Numbered from the stretch's first letter, positions 49,000 to 61,784 are shown. The stretch: 64,000 nt of DNA from Protonemura montana (GCA_947568835.1 OX387607.1:8193201-8257200); one strand, 5' to 3'. A program made the numbers and translations. Notes: generated from the letters alone by a model not told the origin.

Positions 49000-51900
49000 A
49001 ATATTTTAGCTTTGATTGAAACATAGACATAGTATAAATAATTTTAGATGTATGTTCGTAACATGGTTAATTTATATCTTACAGGGATTAACTACAGGGA
49101 TTAAATACTAGATATTTACACCACCTGAGATAATTTTGCTTCCATAAAGCTCGATCGTAAAAACCTTGTTTAGATCAATATCATAAATTTTTTATTAAAA
49201 AATTGACGGTAGTCTTGAAAAAAATGAAATATAGAATCTTAGGCGAATTGGTTAGCAAAAATATAACTTTTTTGTAAATATTTAGCAAAAAGCTAGTAAA
49301 CAGTACCCTTTACCGTAAATATCTTGCCTATCACATCGATTTAAGATCTAGCCACGCGGCTATTTCTGACTAAACTGAATTTCCCTAAGACAAAAGACAC
49401 AGAATAGAGACTATAGAACTATCGCTCAGTGTGCGTTCGCCCACATCACAGTCGACTCATTTCATTTGCATCGATAATTCTCAAGGAAGTTTGAGCGGCG
49501 TCATGCAAATGTGATCCCCCTTTGCCCACCCAGCCACCCACCCAGCCACCCACTCTGCCGCCCCAGCCATGCTTTGATGAATGCCGATAAATCAGTGAAC
49601 GAGGACTATAGGGTAGACACCCGAATGCAGTGTGTAGGGGGGGGGGGGGGGGGGGGCGAAGTGCTCGTGGTTATTTATTAGACTCTGTTTTATGATGTGT
49701 TTTATGTTTTGCATAAGAATTTGGGGCCGCACGCATTAGGATATATCGATATAAGTTGGAAAAGTCTTTTGTTGTCTTGATATCAAATTTTGGGCTGGAA
49801 TTGGTTCGTTAATGGGTGTTGTTTAGAATTTTTATCTTGCACTCTTGAGGATGAGACAAAATTGATGATTCATTTACATTTTTTATTTATGCTCTGTGTA
49901 ATATTGATGAATAGATCAATCCCTTAATTTTTTTTTTCTTGCCGTCCAACAAATTGGCTCTTCATGACTCGTTCATAATTCAATTTCACAAAACGACTTT
50001 TCATATTAAAGAAATTCAAGTCGTGAAATCAAACGACTTCGCGGGCTAATAAAGTCCTCGAGACCTCAAGAGTGCCCCTTTCTCCCCTGACAATGGATCC
50101 ATTTTCTTATTTCCATCAGAATTCAGCCACTCAAACCGATTCCCGAACTCTTGCGCGAGAGACAACCGCTAAAACAAAAAAAAGAAAACGTTTCGCAATC
50201 TTTTCTTCACCCTCCGAAGTATTATACAACTCCCTCTCCCCACAAGCGCATAGCTTCCATCAATAAAAATATTCATCTTCTTGGCAATACAGATTATTCT
50301 CGGGAAAACATTATTATGCAAAAGTTGTAAAACTTTTTCCAATTATTAGCCATCGAGTGTTCAGTCTGAACATAGCGCGTATAAACCATGGATTCCTCTA
50401 ACGCTTCAGAGTTTTTATTTCATCTTTAAGTGAAATCGGAAAAGTTTCCTTCTAAAGCAAGGAGGCAGGTAACTCGATCCGAGGCACGCGGACGATACTG
50501 ATAAATTAGAACTCCGATCTCGCATCTCGCTGATTGGTTTGCCTCCCTTTGTACCTCTCTCTCATCATACTTCGGTCTCCTATACCAACCCCGTCTATTC
50601 CTTCCTATCTCTGTGAGATCTTCTCGACTCTCTGGATGAAGCGATGAGACCCGCTAAATGCTCGTTACGCATCGACGAGGCGACTTGAAAGCCAATCGTG
50701 CCGAACGAAGCCTATCAGGATCTTCGAACACAATTAGCTAACTTTGCTTTGAGCGCTGGTTTTTAGCGTAGCACCATGGAAATATCAAAAGCTCGGAGAA
50801 GCGACTTTTTTACGTTTCATTGCTGCAAGTCTGTTTTGTCGAAAAAGTTTTGGTGGTCAACGATGATAAAAAAAAACGGTACCTCAAGAAACATGCCAAC
50901 TGATCCTGAATATACCAAAATCAATCAATTAATCGATAAAATAACTAACCAAAAAAATTAAAACTTAAAACACTTTTACTGTTATAAAACTAATAAAATT
51001 TTTGTCTAACCTTGAGGTTTGCTTACATTTATCGACAACGTAGATTTAGCAATGGATACGGCCTTGAATTTAAACTCCTTAACAAAGTTAACCTAGGTTA
51101 CAAGGTTACAAGGTTACCAGGGTACTAACCTGTTATAGGCTGGGACATTGTTAGTGGTCAATGATGTCAATGAACATGGATATGTAAGAGGGTTAGTACT
51201 TGAAACAGAGGTAACCACTGGTAACCGCAGAGTGGCAGTCTGTGGTACATGTGGTTGTGATACAACCGACCCTCGACTTGGTCGGATGTCGCCACTTGAC
51301 CAGCTCAGTGCGGAGTCTGTCGCGAACATCGTGTGCTGTGTTTAGAAGGTTATCCTTTGGGGATGGTTTTTACGTGCAAAGTTGCGTAATGAACAATCAG
51401 TTATTTTTTTTTTTTTGCTAGGCGACAGCTTATCAGAAGTTGCATTTTTTAATCACTGAATGTGCCACTAAAAAATCGGCAGTCAATGTGACATTCTTAG
51501 GTAAAGATTTACAATTTATAGTTCAAAGAAAACTGCCTGCTAAAGACTTATTTTTATTATCTACGAGCCAATCAGTTGCTTCTCTTCTCATCTTAACTTC
51601 CGGTTACTTTTTTAACGGGGCGTTGCATAGATGGCACTTTGCGTGGCATTCTTGGGACATTTATTGCGATTGTCCAGTCATCTTGTAAAGTATTTTTAAA
51701 AAATATCTAAAATCTACAACTACAGGCTATTTGGTACGTATATTTATCTCCTCTCCCTGTAACCCTATTAGCAATGGCTAATACATGATGCTAATGCCTT
51801 GAGGTAAACAAAAAGAAACCGGTGAAATATTGTTAAATTATATTTTCTAGCACTGAACACCTTAGGGCTAAGAAGATGCCCACCCACTCTTATTCTTACC

Positions 51901-52514
51901 ATGGTTGGGAGAATAGGCATTCTTCGTGCCAATATATAAATACATATATTTCAATTATTATCCCGTTCTGAAGTGTTACTTCAAGTATTATTTCCCCAAA
52001 AAAAAAAAAAAAAAATGTAATTGAATTTCATAAAACTTGTTTTATTATCGCACTTTTCGCGCTGTCCAGCCAGAGGTGTCGCAATCCTTCACGGCTGCCA
52101 ACACACAGGACACCAGCGAGGGCTGCTCTGCGCGACGGAGACGAAGATGATATTCAGTAAGGGTGTGCTGATCGAACGGCAAAGGGGTGAAACGTAAAAA
52201 GTCCACCCTTATCCCTATCGTGCCTCCCCATCCACACCCCCCCCCCCCCCCCAACCCCTTCGTCACGGCCACTCCATGGCGTAACAAATGCACGAATTCA
52301 GTCACGGTCCATGTTGCACCAACAAAACATTGATTGATCAGATGTTCTCAGATCACGCTGGCTCGGGCATGCGCTTTTCTTCGGGTAGTTCCCCTAGCAG
52401 TACATGAGCAGCTGAGAAACTTTACGGGGCTAATCTTGAGCTAGATGTGAGAGGCATGCTAACCTGTACCATCCTTAGTTTCCCTGGACTACACTAGCAA
52501 TAATTTTCAAAAGT
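49000..52514. other. No gene seen; long homopolymers
   Basis: Runs of 20 G, 18 A (51998-52015) and 16 C (52237-52252) occur here. There is also a short tandem ACAGGGATTAA pair (49083-49106) and a CCCAGCCAC repeat (49530-49552). Confidence 0.4.
49637..49656 (+). repeat. Poly-G run, 20 bases
   Basis: Uninterrupted G homopolymer in otherwise mixed sequence, preceded by TGTGTA. Confidence 0.8.
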
Positions 52515-52810
52515 CTTGGCGAAAAATTCCCGCCAAATGACTACACTGTCAAAAATTGAGAATGCTTCTAGGTGGCGTCATCGTCATTTAGAGTGTTAAG
52601 ACATTTCATTTCGTTCAAAGTCTTAAATAACTCGCATTTGAGACTGGTTTACCCTCAATTGATAAACTTGTATCGATATTTTGAGTCGAAATTATTTAAT
52701 GGTGTTATTTTTTAAGTTCGGTGGCAAGCGCCATCGTGTGGCGCCTACCGTTAACAAGTGTTACCGGCTTATTTGCTCGGTAGAAATTTTAAAATTAATT
52801 TTGGACCTCC
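52515..52810 (+). repeat. Dispersed AT-rich repeat (family 3), third copy
   Basis: Shared landmarks are CCCGCCAAATGACTACACTG, GTGGCGTCATCGTCATTTAG, AACTCGCATTTGAGACTGGTT, TGTATCGATATTTTGAGTCG, AAATTATTTAATGG, and the end block CTTATTTGCTCGGTAGAAAT. A GCGCCA...TGGCGC inverted repeat is present at the place where the 40.9-kb copy has CGCCATCAGGTGGC. With the 2.1-kb copy it aligns over most of its length. Confidence 0.65.
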
Positions 52811-55800
52811 ACCAATTATACCAATCTTAGCAATTGATTCCCAGATGTACTAAGTATTTTTAAATACCGCCGCTGAAAGATAACTGTATTACATTTATGA
52901 GTTAGTAGCAATGCTTTAGAAGGGGGAGAGGGGGGGGGGGGGGGAGGCAGTCATTAGACTGGTATCTTTTCTCGTAGGCTGGACTGCAAGATTATTCAAG
53001 ACATAATTAAAGGTGTCAGTTATGTTTTCAACTTCCCTATCGAGCAGTCAGCAAACTGCACCAAAATTAAAAAGGCAATCGCGGATCAGAAAGTGTCATA
53101 GACCGACAACAAACTTTATCAAACTCAAACTCCATCGCAAATCCTAGCAACATTCTCGCAAACATAAAAGTAATTTACAAGAAATGCTCATGGCAAGAAA
53201 TACACGAGCAATACCCGAGGCTGGCAAATACGAGAAAGGTATGCCATTCGCTTGCCACAAAGAAGATGGCGACCATAACAAGCTACAAAGTTTAAAGTTT
53301 CGTTCGGCATCTAATGCTAGACTATACCATTAATAAAGCTTGATGTTTCCACCGCCAGGGGCGCAATTAAGCCCCATATTTGTTTTAATTAGTACAAAGT
53401 GATTTACCTTTTATCCAGCACAGAAGCCGCTGGCACCAAACCGTAGTGACAACACACCGGGTACCGTCTTCAAGTTTACCACCGGCAAAACCGTAAATAA
53501 AATAAACGTGATTTTTCGTTAAAAAGCTTGCCCCTCCCCACGTCGGATGGTCGGGCGCTCTTTCGAAACGTTAAAATTATGGTCTCTAGCGCGTGGTTAT
53601 AATTCGTAAAAGTTATCGCCGGGCAGGTTGGACTAATTAATGTTGTTATCTAATTAAGAAAAGAAAGTTGACGGTTTTCTGGAGCTAGTAAATATCACCG
53701 GCTGTGACATCGCGGTGATATAATGGTGGCGACTATAAATACAAGAAGGTGGTGATATAATTAATGGAGAAATATGTTGGTGGATTAGTGGGTTTTATTA
53801 TCTCGTTGGGAGCATTTATTAACAGGCTTTGCTGCCCTGCTACAAGGCGGTCTGCAGCACTGAACGATGAACCTTTGCTTTTGACAAACCTTTGACACGT
53901 TGCCCAATTAAGCAAATAATTCTTTAATATTAACTCAATATACGGTAATTATTCGATTTATTTTTAGTAGTGCAGCAAGTTTTGAGATGTTTTTATTCTC
54001 TTTTGATGTTGGTGACCCCAATTGAAAACAAATATAACAAAAATAACAGATGGAAACAAAATTATTAAAGAAAAATGTTGATATAATAATACTATAATAG
54101 AGAATTTGAGTATTGGGTGGATTAAATTCGCTAGAATTACTAGTTAGTGCTCATTTTTATTGAAAATAAGTGCAAGGCAACAATATTTTTTAACTCTGGG
54201 TTAAGCTTCTAGCTTTCAGAAACAGCCGACTTTCACTGCCTGTGATTGGCTGTTTCCATGACAGTTGATTTAAATTCCCACCTAGAAAAAGACTTAAGAA
54301 AATTGTAATACTGGGCACAAGTAAGTTAAGTTAAATTCACACACATATTTTCTCGAAAATAAGTGTAGCGTTGGTAAAATTCTTAAATTCCATTTGATCC
54401 ATGAAAACCTCAACTTATCTTCCCAATAAATATAAAATCTTAGGCTGCGTTACTTTCCTTCTTGGCGATAGAAGTAACTACTTAAGAAAATATTTAATTA
54501 GCTGCAAACGATACATTTCCGCAGACTGACTCAAGAACTGCCGCTATGGACGGAGACATCCTACATCTTCAGACTCAACCAAACGCTCCAATTACACTCA
54601 ATTAAAATCACTATCAACAGTCAACGCCTCTCGCAAAACCACTCTACACCTTACTACTTCAAAGAAAACCATCAATCGAAATCTCACACGCATTCTTCAC
54701 CGTCAGTTCCACACCCAAAACGTCTGTCGCTCCAGCGTCGACGTCGACGTCGCGGCGCCAATTGAGCGGGCACCGATCCCGGGAGGTGTCGGGTTCTGAC
54801 ACTTGCCAAAACGTCTTGCAAGAAACACACTGTCTGCGAAATACAATATCTTCGGCTTGACACCGAATACTTGTGCAAAGCTTGTTGCCTAAACTGTTAA
54901 TTAAATTTAATTAACCTAACCTAACTCAACCTCCCCGCGCCCCGTTCGGCTAACAATCTTTCGGGTAATGTGACAGCAATCTCTGCCATGTTGTTGGATG
55001 GTGGGTGAGACAATCGTGCTTTCTCAAGAATGGCTCGAATCGCTGCTGATGGGGTGGTGTTATAGCTTCTTGTATGTTGGGGGGTTGGGGTGGTGTGTGT
55101 GGAGAAGTTTACGTACACTCGAATCAAAATTGGGATCCAATATGTAGCATTCGATAGCGAGATTTGCTAGATAATAAGGAGATATCGCAATGTTTAGGGT
55201 TTTCAACGTAGAATACAGGAAATTTCTTGAGAAAAACCATTATCCTGATCTTCCAGTGCAATGATTTTCTTCTTTACCCGCCATAAAAGTGTAATTTTTT
55301 CAGTTCATGTGCAGGGCTCGACCATAAATGGCAATTTTTTAGTTTCTGGTTTAAGTTTGAAATTCGCACTCAAATTTAGAAAGCAGTGTTGTCCACCATG
55401 TATTTGTTTTTAATCTCCATCAAACAAATCAGATTTTAATACCTGATAATTAGCCAACTCCTAATCATGCATTATAAAAAAACATATTTCTGTATACAGT
55501 TTGCCGTTTGCAATTCTCTTTGGTCAAGTTATCAGACCCTAAATTGAAAATTTTGAATTCAACAAATTCAAAATTGTTGAATTTTGTTGAAAATTGTTGC
55601 ATTGTCTTTCTTGTTTTAATCTCAAATTGAATTGAATATTGAACGTATCAGAAACCAGCATCAAGGTAGCGATCCTCCACGGCCCCGTCCACCAACACCA
55701 TCCAAGTCACTCTGGCAAAATCCAACGCAATAACAACAATCGCAATCCCATCGACACAAGATGTCCACTTTACTTGGCGCCGATTGTTCCCAGCCACCTA

Positions 55801-56074
55801 GATCTGCGTCTGCACGTCACATTTTTCCCAGCTTGTCAGAAGGCTGTGTAATTAAACGGTGGTGAAGTGATCTCGAAGACGATGGTCGTGGTTAGTTTCA
55901 GATCTTACCGCTCACAGCTAGGATTGCTCGGCGCTGCCACTGCATCGAGAACACGGTGCTCAACTCATCAAGTTCAGCATGCAAGGAAATGTTATTCCTA
56001 GTAGGTTGATATTTGGTACGATTGTAGCAATTAGTTGAAATTCTTATAATTTGAAATTAACTTGTGCTGAGCGG
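52811..56074. other. No gene seen; possible enhancer
   Basis: A 15-G run (52930-52944) is followed by an AT/homeodomain-motif cluster (listed separately), a CpG-dense patch with GTCGAC repeats (54733-54765) and CCTAACCTAACT (54914). An AAAATTGTTGAATT-type local repeat lies at about 55540-55600. Confidence 0.4.
53329..53765. promoter_or_regulatory. Cluster of homeodomain-type TAATTA sites, candidate enhancer
   Basis: At least six TAATTA or AATTAA cores fall within about 430 bases: ATTAATAA, GCAATTAAGC, TTTAATTAGT, CTAATTAATG, TCTAATTAAG and ATAATTAATGG. GC-richer, CpG-containing blocks lie between them, unlike the flanking plain AT-rich DNA. This pattern resembles developmental enhancers, but AT-rich DNA yields such cores by chance. 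Confidence 0.25.
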
Positions 56075-56675
56075 TTAAATTTCTCATGAGATAGTCGAAG
56101 TTCAGCAACATAGCACTGGATCAGGTATTGGATGGGTGAACACTGAACGATTAGGCGTGTTGTATTACCCTGTTGTCGTGAGATTCCCGGAGTTAAGCAG
56201 CACTGCGCTCGATCAGGTATTGAATGGGTAACCACTGAACGATTTGGCATGTTGGATACAACGGTTGTCGTGAGATCACCGAAAGTTAGCTACACTGCGC
56301 TGAGTCAGGTATTGAATGGGTGAAAAACAAACTCATGACCAGTTCTGTTCGGTAGAGAGGTTGGAGAAATGAAAGTTAGTGCAACTTTAACCTCTTGACA
56401 GCATGGATTTGTAAGGGAATCCTGTTGTTCGCGTTGTACCGTCCCTCGGAAGGGATGTTAAGCCGGTGGTCCCCTTGACATGCCTTCGACAGTATAAGGT
56501 ACGTGCAGCGAGTTTCCCTCTTCCATTCTAGACTACTTTTGGATCAACATCATCCTCATCATCACCCACTCATTAACCGACTCCATTAGAGCAGTGCCGC
56601 AGGTCTCGTTGTCAAAACATTGCGTCCTTACAAAAACCAGAGATCAATCACTCAATTAATCAATCAACAAAGGGC
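56075..56675 (+). mobile_element. 5S-family SINE copy F, with three tandem heads and intact tail
   Basis: Three 5S-like heads in tandem (annotated separately) lead into ACTCATGACCAGTTCTGTTC, GGTAGAGAGGTTGGAGAAATG, AAAGTTAGTGCAACTTTAAC, CTCTTGACAGCATGG and GGAATCCTGTTGTTCGCGTT. The core CCGTCCCTCGGAAGGGATG and TTAAGCCGGTGGTCCCC follow, then CTTCGACAGTATAAGG, ATCATCCTCATCATCACCC and AAAACATTGCGTCCTTAC. The end is ACCAGAGATCAATCACTCAA followed by TTAATCAATCAAC, an AATC-type 3' terminus. This copy holds every module of the family on one molecule and defines their order. A short segment (CATTTGCCTTGCTTATCAAC in other copies) is missing. Confidence 0.88.
56081..56328 (+). repeat. Tandem array of three 5S rRNA-like heads, 92-bp period
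   Basis: The motif TCAGGTATTGRATGGGT, corresponding to the 5S rRNA C box, occurs at 56121, 56213 and 56305, exactly 92 bases apart each time. Each is preceded by an A-box-like block: TCGAAGTTCAGCAACATAGC, CCGGAGTTAAGCAGCACTGC and CCGAAAGTTAGCTACACTGC. Between units runs CACTGAACGATTWGGCRTGTT, corresponding to the start of the next head. True 5S rRNA is about 120 nt, so each unit is a shortened, diverged 5S and not a functional rRNA gene. The first unit is partial at its 5' end. Confidence 0.8.
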
Positions 56676-59600
56676 CATGGAATGCCACATTTCACATCTG
56701 GGCTTATGTATTTTAGTGCTAATTCCATGTTGTAGTTTAATTATTTGTCATCTACGCTATTTCAAATTGGTTTATATTCAACCTTGATGGGTTCATGAGC
56801 GTATTTGGGAAAAATCTAAATCCATACGTTACAAAAATAATGAGCCAATAATTCCCAATGCATCAATGAATTATCCCTTATCTCCGTTGGTAAAGCATGC
56901 ATTTCTGATACAGCATTGAAGAACAAGTTTCATTCCCAAAATTCACCCTAATTTCAGTTTATCTCTGTCTACTGGTCAATGCACTAAAGATACAAGTGCT
57001 ACATCGTCCTGTTCATACCCATTAGCCAAGAAAATTCGCAATGGTCACATTTAAAAAATCGTAGAATTTAACGACCAACACGAAGAGAGAGAGACAGAGA
57101 GATGAGGTTGCAGCTTAGCCAACATCCAACCCTTGTGATTTATTCGCAGGGAAACCACAGGCCCTTAATTCTATGGTTGCCAACATAACAACAAACTGCA
57201 TTGTGCATAGCAAACTTCTGGAAGAACCATACACATCAAGTGAAAGCAACATGGTTATGTAATAAGGCAAAACGTACGTGACCTTTATATGTAGTACCTA
57301 TACACTTTGAAGTTATTTACCATGCACACACATAGTAATAGGGGATAGGGTTGCAACGTAGTTCAAATGACGTTATCATTGATTTATATTTTCGTTATCT
57401 TTTTGACCCTTTTGACCAAGCGTTTAAGAATGAATGTCGTGACGTTCTCTTGTTTCGTATTTCAGGAAGGCTGTGTGTGAGAAGAATAAGGGTGTGGGTC
57501 AGAGGGCGGTGTCCAAGCAGTTTACATAGCGACCGCTAGGAGCGGGTGTTTATGCTAATTTTATTGGCTGCCGGTCAGAGAAAGCAAATAAAATAATTCA
57601 GTTACACGGCGAGCTGGACAAGAGGTATGAAATTTTGTTTGGAATTGCGAAAATGTGTTTAAATTTGGAGAATGTGGAGGGTGGCCTGTGTACGAGTGAA
57701 TATTCTATGCGCATGTGCTGATGCCCTGTGAAACAAGCTTCCTTTATTTGATTTTACTAACTCTTATGGCAAAAATTCCTCTAGAGGGATTTGGTTTGGT
57801 AATGTCTCTCAATGAATGGACTGTATGGTATCGCAAAAACGTACGCTATTTAAATAAATCAAAGCAAGATATAATTAACCTTACATTTATACTTCATGCC
57901 TTTGTTTATGGAGGTGTTGCAAGTTTACCTTGCGAGTTTGAAATCGGTTGGAGTATATTCAAAATTGTAGAATATTTCTTTAAAAAATATACAATTTAAT
58001 TATGTTACATTGACAGTTCTTGAAAGTAATTTTCAGCAAGGATTGCTAAAGTTTTCACAGACCGAAAGTACCAAACAAAAAGATAGTGTTTCTTATGTTC
58101 TGACAACTTTTATGACGCTTTGCAAATCAAACCCATTGTTCCACACTTTCTTCACCGAAATTCCAACGCTCTCAACATCCACAAATCTACCGGCAAAACC
58201 CCTCACAACCCAACCTTTCCACGCACACTCTACAAAGAAAAGATAATAAGAGATAAAATGATAATATTTAAAACTAGATGCGATCTCTCCTGGAAAAGTT
58301 GTTACAAAAGAGACACAAACTTAACTAACTGCGACATATTACAAACTTTCTCCCAGCACCTAATTCACCTAACTATGCAAGCTCACGCTAGAGGTCCTAT
58401 ACATCGCCGCGTCTCTTTCACCCGTGCTTTCACACACAATTCGCCTTCTCGCTCTGCTTTATGTCATGTTTATTGCCATTCCCGCGTACACCGGAGCTGA
58501 GCAATGGTGCTATTCTTTATTTAGTCTCCAGCCCTAGCACCATGGCGGATGATATTCATAACTTGCCGCCCAAGTACCATTTCCAGTGGTAAAGTGCAAT
58601 TAATAATCTTCATTAATGTAAAGTGGATTTGAAGCAGATGGCTGAATGGACTGTCCGCTCTTGATCGCTCCCGGTTGACCGTTGTATTGGTACCTGACAT
58701 TGGAAGAGATCGCGGGGTAGGGTTATGTCACCTCTGGTAGTTGTTTATTTATGTACCGATGATGAAAGCTTGCCTGCCAATTCCCGGAAACTAAACTTGC
58801 TAATCATTTTAGTTGGATGCAATGTAACTTAAATACCGGTCATAGTGCCTGAATGGATTTTGTTACCAAAGGTTAACCATAACACAAATAAGTTTTAGAT
58901 AGCTTTTCAAAAAACAAATAGCCCTTAATGATCAATTTTTAATACACTGACACAAAACAATGTATTTTCTTGGTGTCAATAATATAGGAAGTCAAGGAAC
59001 AGATTAGAGAAGGGAACTGTTTCTAGGTTATCAATAATTTAGAATCTATCAAAACAGATTTTCCTGGCTTAACAAAACCCCCGTCGCAGTAAGAAAACGT
59101 GAAATTTCATTTTCATCCATGATAATTCAACTCGTGTTAAGCATGACATGTACCTAATTTTCCGAATAAAGTCTAGTAGATTAAATTCATGAACTTCGTC
59201 TTTCCAAGCAACAATAAAAGATGTTGGTGCAAGCACATTCACTAGACTAATGATCGGTAAGGCAAACATATCAAGCCTAAGCAGCCGTTGTAAGCTGTTT
59301 TCCCAGCAGCAAGACCTATTCTTCTCGGGGCGCTCAACCCCTCGGCATGATAGCAAGATCCAAACACGCACACAAGTCTGCGTATATCAACAGCTAGCTC
59401 TGCAAGGCTCGATGTCAGATTTGCGCCCCGTCTTTCCACGTGTCATTTCATCCCTTGCTACCCTCGACCTCCCTTTCACCCACACCCCCGGCAAACATCT
59501 TCACACCTCCTTGAAGCCCCTGTCCTCCTCCCCCCCACACCCCGCTTCATTGTTGGCAGAAAGCAGTAAGATTTTATTAGATTAACTTTTGTTAACAACC

Positions 59601-61734
59601 CCGTCCACCTTTTGGTTAGTATGATTATATTACTGAGACTCTCGCAAAACAAAGACCTTCTGAGTTTCAAGCTTTAATCTTCTCGCGGAGTCGTTATCAA
59701 GAATTATCAAGGGAGGTAGGTGAAGGTGTATATAACGCCTCTTTTTCAGCGCGAGCTTGATCGAATTAATCGCACAAACAGCCTGATTTGTGTCGTATTC
59801 AGAGCGATACACATTCTGATTTGAAAATATACTTTGACGAATTCATAAATTGACATTGAATTAATAAATAACGTACATGTTATGGTTCAGTATTGAAAAT
59901 GTTTACCACATGCTGACGGCAAATAGTGTAGTTTTCATCAGAAACTGAATACGATGAAGTGCCGGATTTTCAGTGTCTCTTGAAGTAATTAACAAACCGT
60001 TAGCAAACAAACAACTTCTTTTGATCAGCTTTTGCGTAACAACCTGTTAATATCTCAACGAGCTACTGAAAAACCAGAACTAAATCGAATCCGTTCAAGA
60101 TGATCAATTTGAAGTTTTGACAACTGGTAAAACCAAATCATTGTTTATTTGTGCGTTTAAATATGATGTGTAAATCTGATATTTCAGACAAAATTTCATA
60201 TATTATCATAGTTTCTTTGCGCATTGTTCATCTAAAGACGCCCAGCAAGCAAATTTTCTCCAAAGGTATTCACCGAATCACTCTCACTTGATTTCGCCAC
60301 GAGCGTACCCTAACCACCTCGATGTGGTTTTCTTCCCTGAACATCACAGCACTGTGTAGGTGTGTGAGTGTAAAGATTAGCAAAACTTATCCAAACAGCA
60401 ATAAACACAATGGTTGGAATCTTTCGGCGACGCGGGGTTGGCGAGAACGGATCGTAAAAACCGACCAATCACAGGAAACTGCCGGTAATGTTTGCCAAGG
60501 TCGCAAAGATACGCAAAGAAAATGGCGTAGGGTGTAGGCATACCAAAAAAACTGTGGTAGCTTGAACGTGAGTTATTACTAGTTTACTTGGGTTTGTCAA
60601 ATTATAGCTGTCATCGAGAACATTGTTTAAACTTAAGACCATGAGAATAAAAATCTTGCCAGTTAGTCAGTAATTTCAGGGACTTGAAAAACTTTGTAAG
60701 ATTTGATGAGTCTCGTAATATTTTTTTCAGGATTGACCATGTAAAGTTAAGAAAACAGACTTGACTTTCACAGCGTTTATACTAGGTTTTTTATGGAAAC
60801 TCCATCCACACAGAACGCGTAGGTACTACATATTTTCTTAAATAAAATAAAATTCCTGCTTCAATCGACCAAAACCTTGTGTCACTAATTGTATAAAAGA
60901 AGGTCTTCTAGGTTTTTCATTTTAGTATCACATAAATTGTTTCAATAACTGGTATGTTTCAATGACATAAAAGTTCAATAAAACTTCGGAAATTGTATTA
61001 AAATCACTATTTCTCAGTGGCAAATAGTTTAGTTTTCAAAAAACCCACCACCGAACGCAAATAGTAACACCCAACGGCTTGCATTCGGCCATCAAGTCTC
61101 CTACCCCACTCAAACCAGTCGATCCACCGTTCGTCCAATCTAAAGATAACTTTCGAACGGTGGTTTCCGGATCTAGATATCGAGTCAAGTTGTTGCAGGA
61201 TGATATTATAGAAGCTGCCTTCGGCGTCGCCATCGGCGTCGGCGTCGGCGTCGGAATGGGCGAGCTGGAGGCATAATGCGTACCATGAATATTCATAACA
61301 TAGTGACGTACCCTTCTATTGTATCGCCATCGCAGTCGTACGCGTGGTAATCCACGTCTGACTCTCCCACTCGCTCCGTTCGCTGATTAAAGGTTTGGGA
61401 AACCGGATATAGAAAGATGAATAAGGATTAATTTTAGACGTTCGCTTGTGATTACTAGGCGGTGCAAAAGTATTGGTTTGGCTGAGATGGATTTTAAACG
61501 AACCGGGATTAGAATCTTTCTGTTTGATATGGTTTCTAAAATTGGGCTTAGAATTGCTGCTTTTCTTTTTTTAGGTGGATTTAATTATATTTATCTGATT
61601 AAAAAAATTAAGAATTTTCTTCCATCCTCAATAAATTCAGGGGAAAAACGGAATAATTTCAGTGATTGCAAAGAACAATGTGTTATTTATGTTTCTACTA
61701 CAGGTTTTTTTCTAGAGCGATAACCTGATCAAAT
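56676..61734. other. No gene seen
   Basis: The sequence is mostly unique, with a GA tract (57082-57105). Frames up to 126 codons (58120-58500, plus strand) show no domain. A weak tRNA-like A box at about 56880 was examined and rejected. Confidence 0.4.
61221..61254 (+). repeat. (GGCGTC)n short hexamer repeat
   Basis: TCGGCGTCGCCATCGGCGTC is followed by two further GGCGTC units. The same hexamer occurs near 19931-19950, and GTCGAC-like variants appear near 16.6, 23.0 and 54.7 kb. All sit in small CpG-dense patches within AT-rich DNA. Confidence 0.6.
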
Positions 61735-61784
61735 GTGGAGGTGCCATGCTAGCTTTGCGGGAGGCGTTTAGGAGCACATTTGAG
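61735..61784 (+). repeat. 51-bp-family, single unit
   Basis: GTGGAGGTGCCATGCTAGC then TTTGCGGGAGGCGTTTAGGA and GCACATTTGAG. The family frame reads GGAMLALREAFRSTFE without a stop. It follows directly after TAACCTGATCAAA and has no family sequence on either side. Confidence 0.65.

Noticed and set aside
56081..56328. A functional 5S rRNA gene cluster
   Set aside because: Units are 92 bp instead of about 120, highly diverged from each other, and joined to a SINE body, so they are SINE heads and not rRNA genes.
56872..56946. tRNA-like A box (TATCTCCGTTGGTAAAGCA) with a weak B box
   Set aside because: The T stem and acceptor stem do not pair acceptably and the B box lacks the invariant G. Too degenerate to call.
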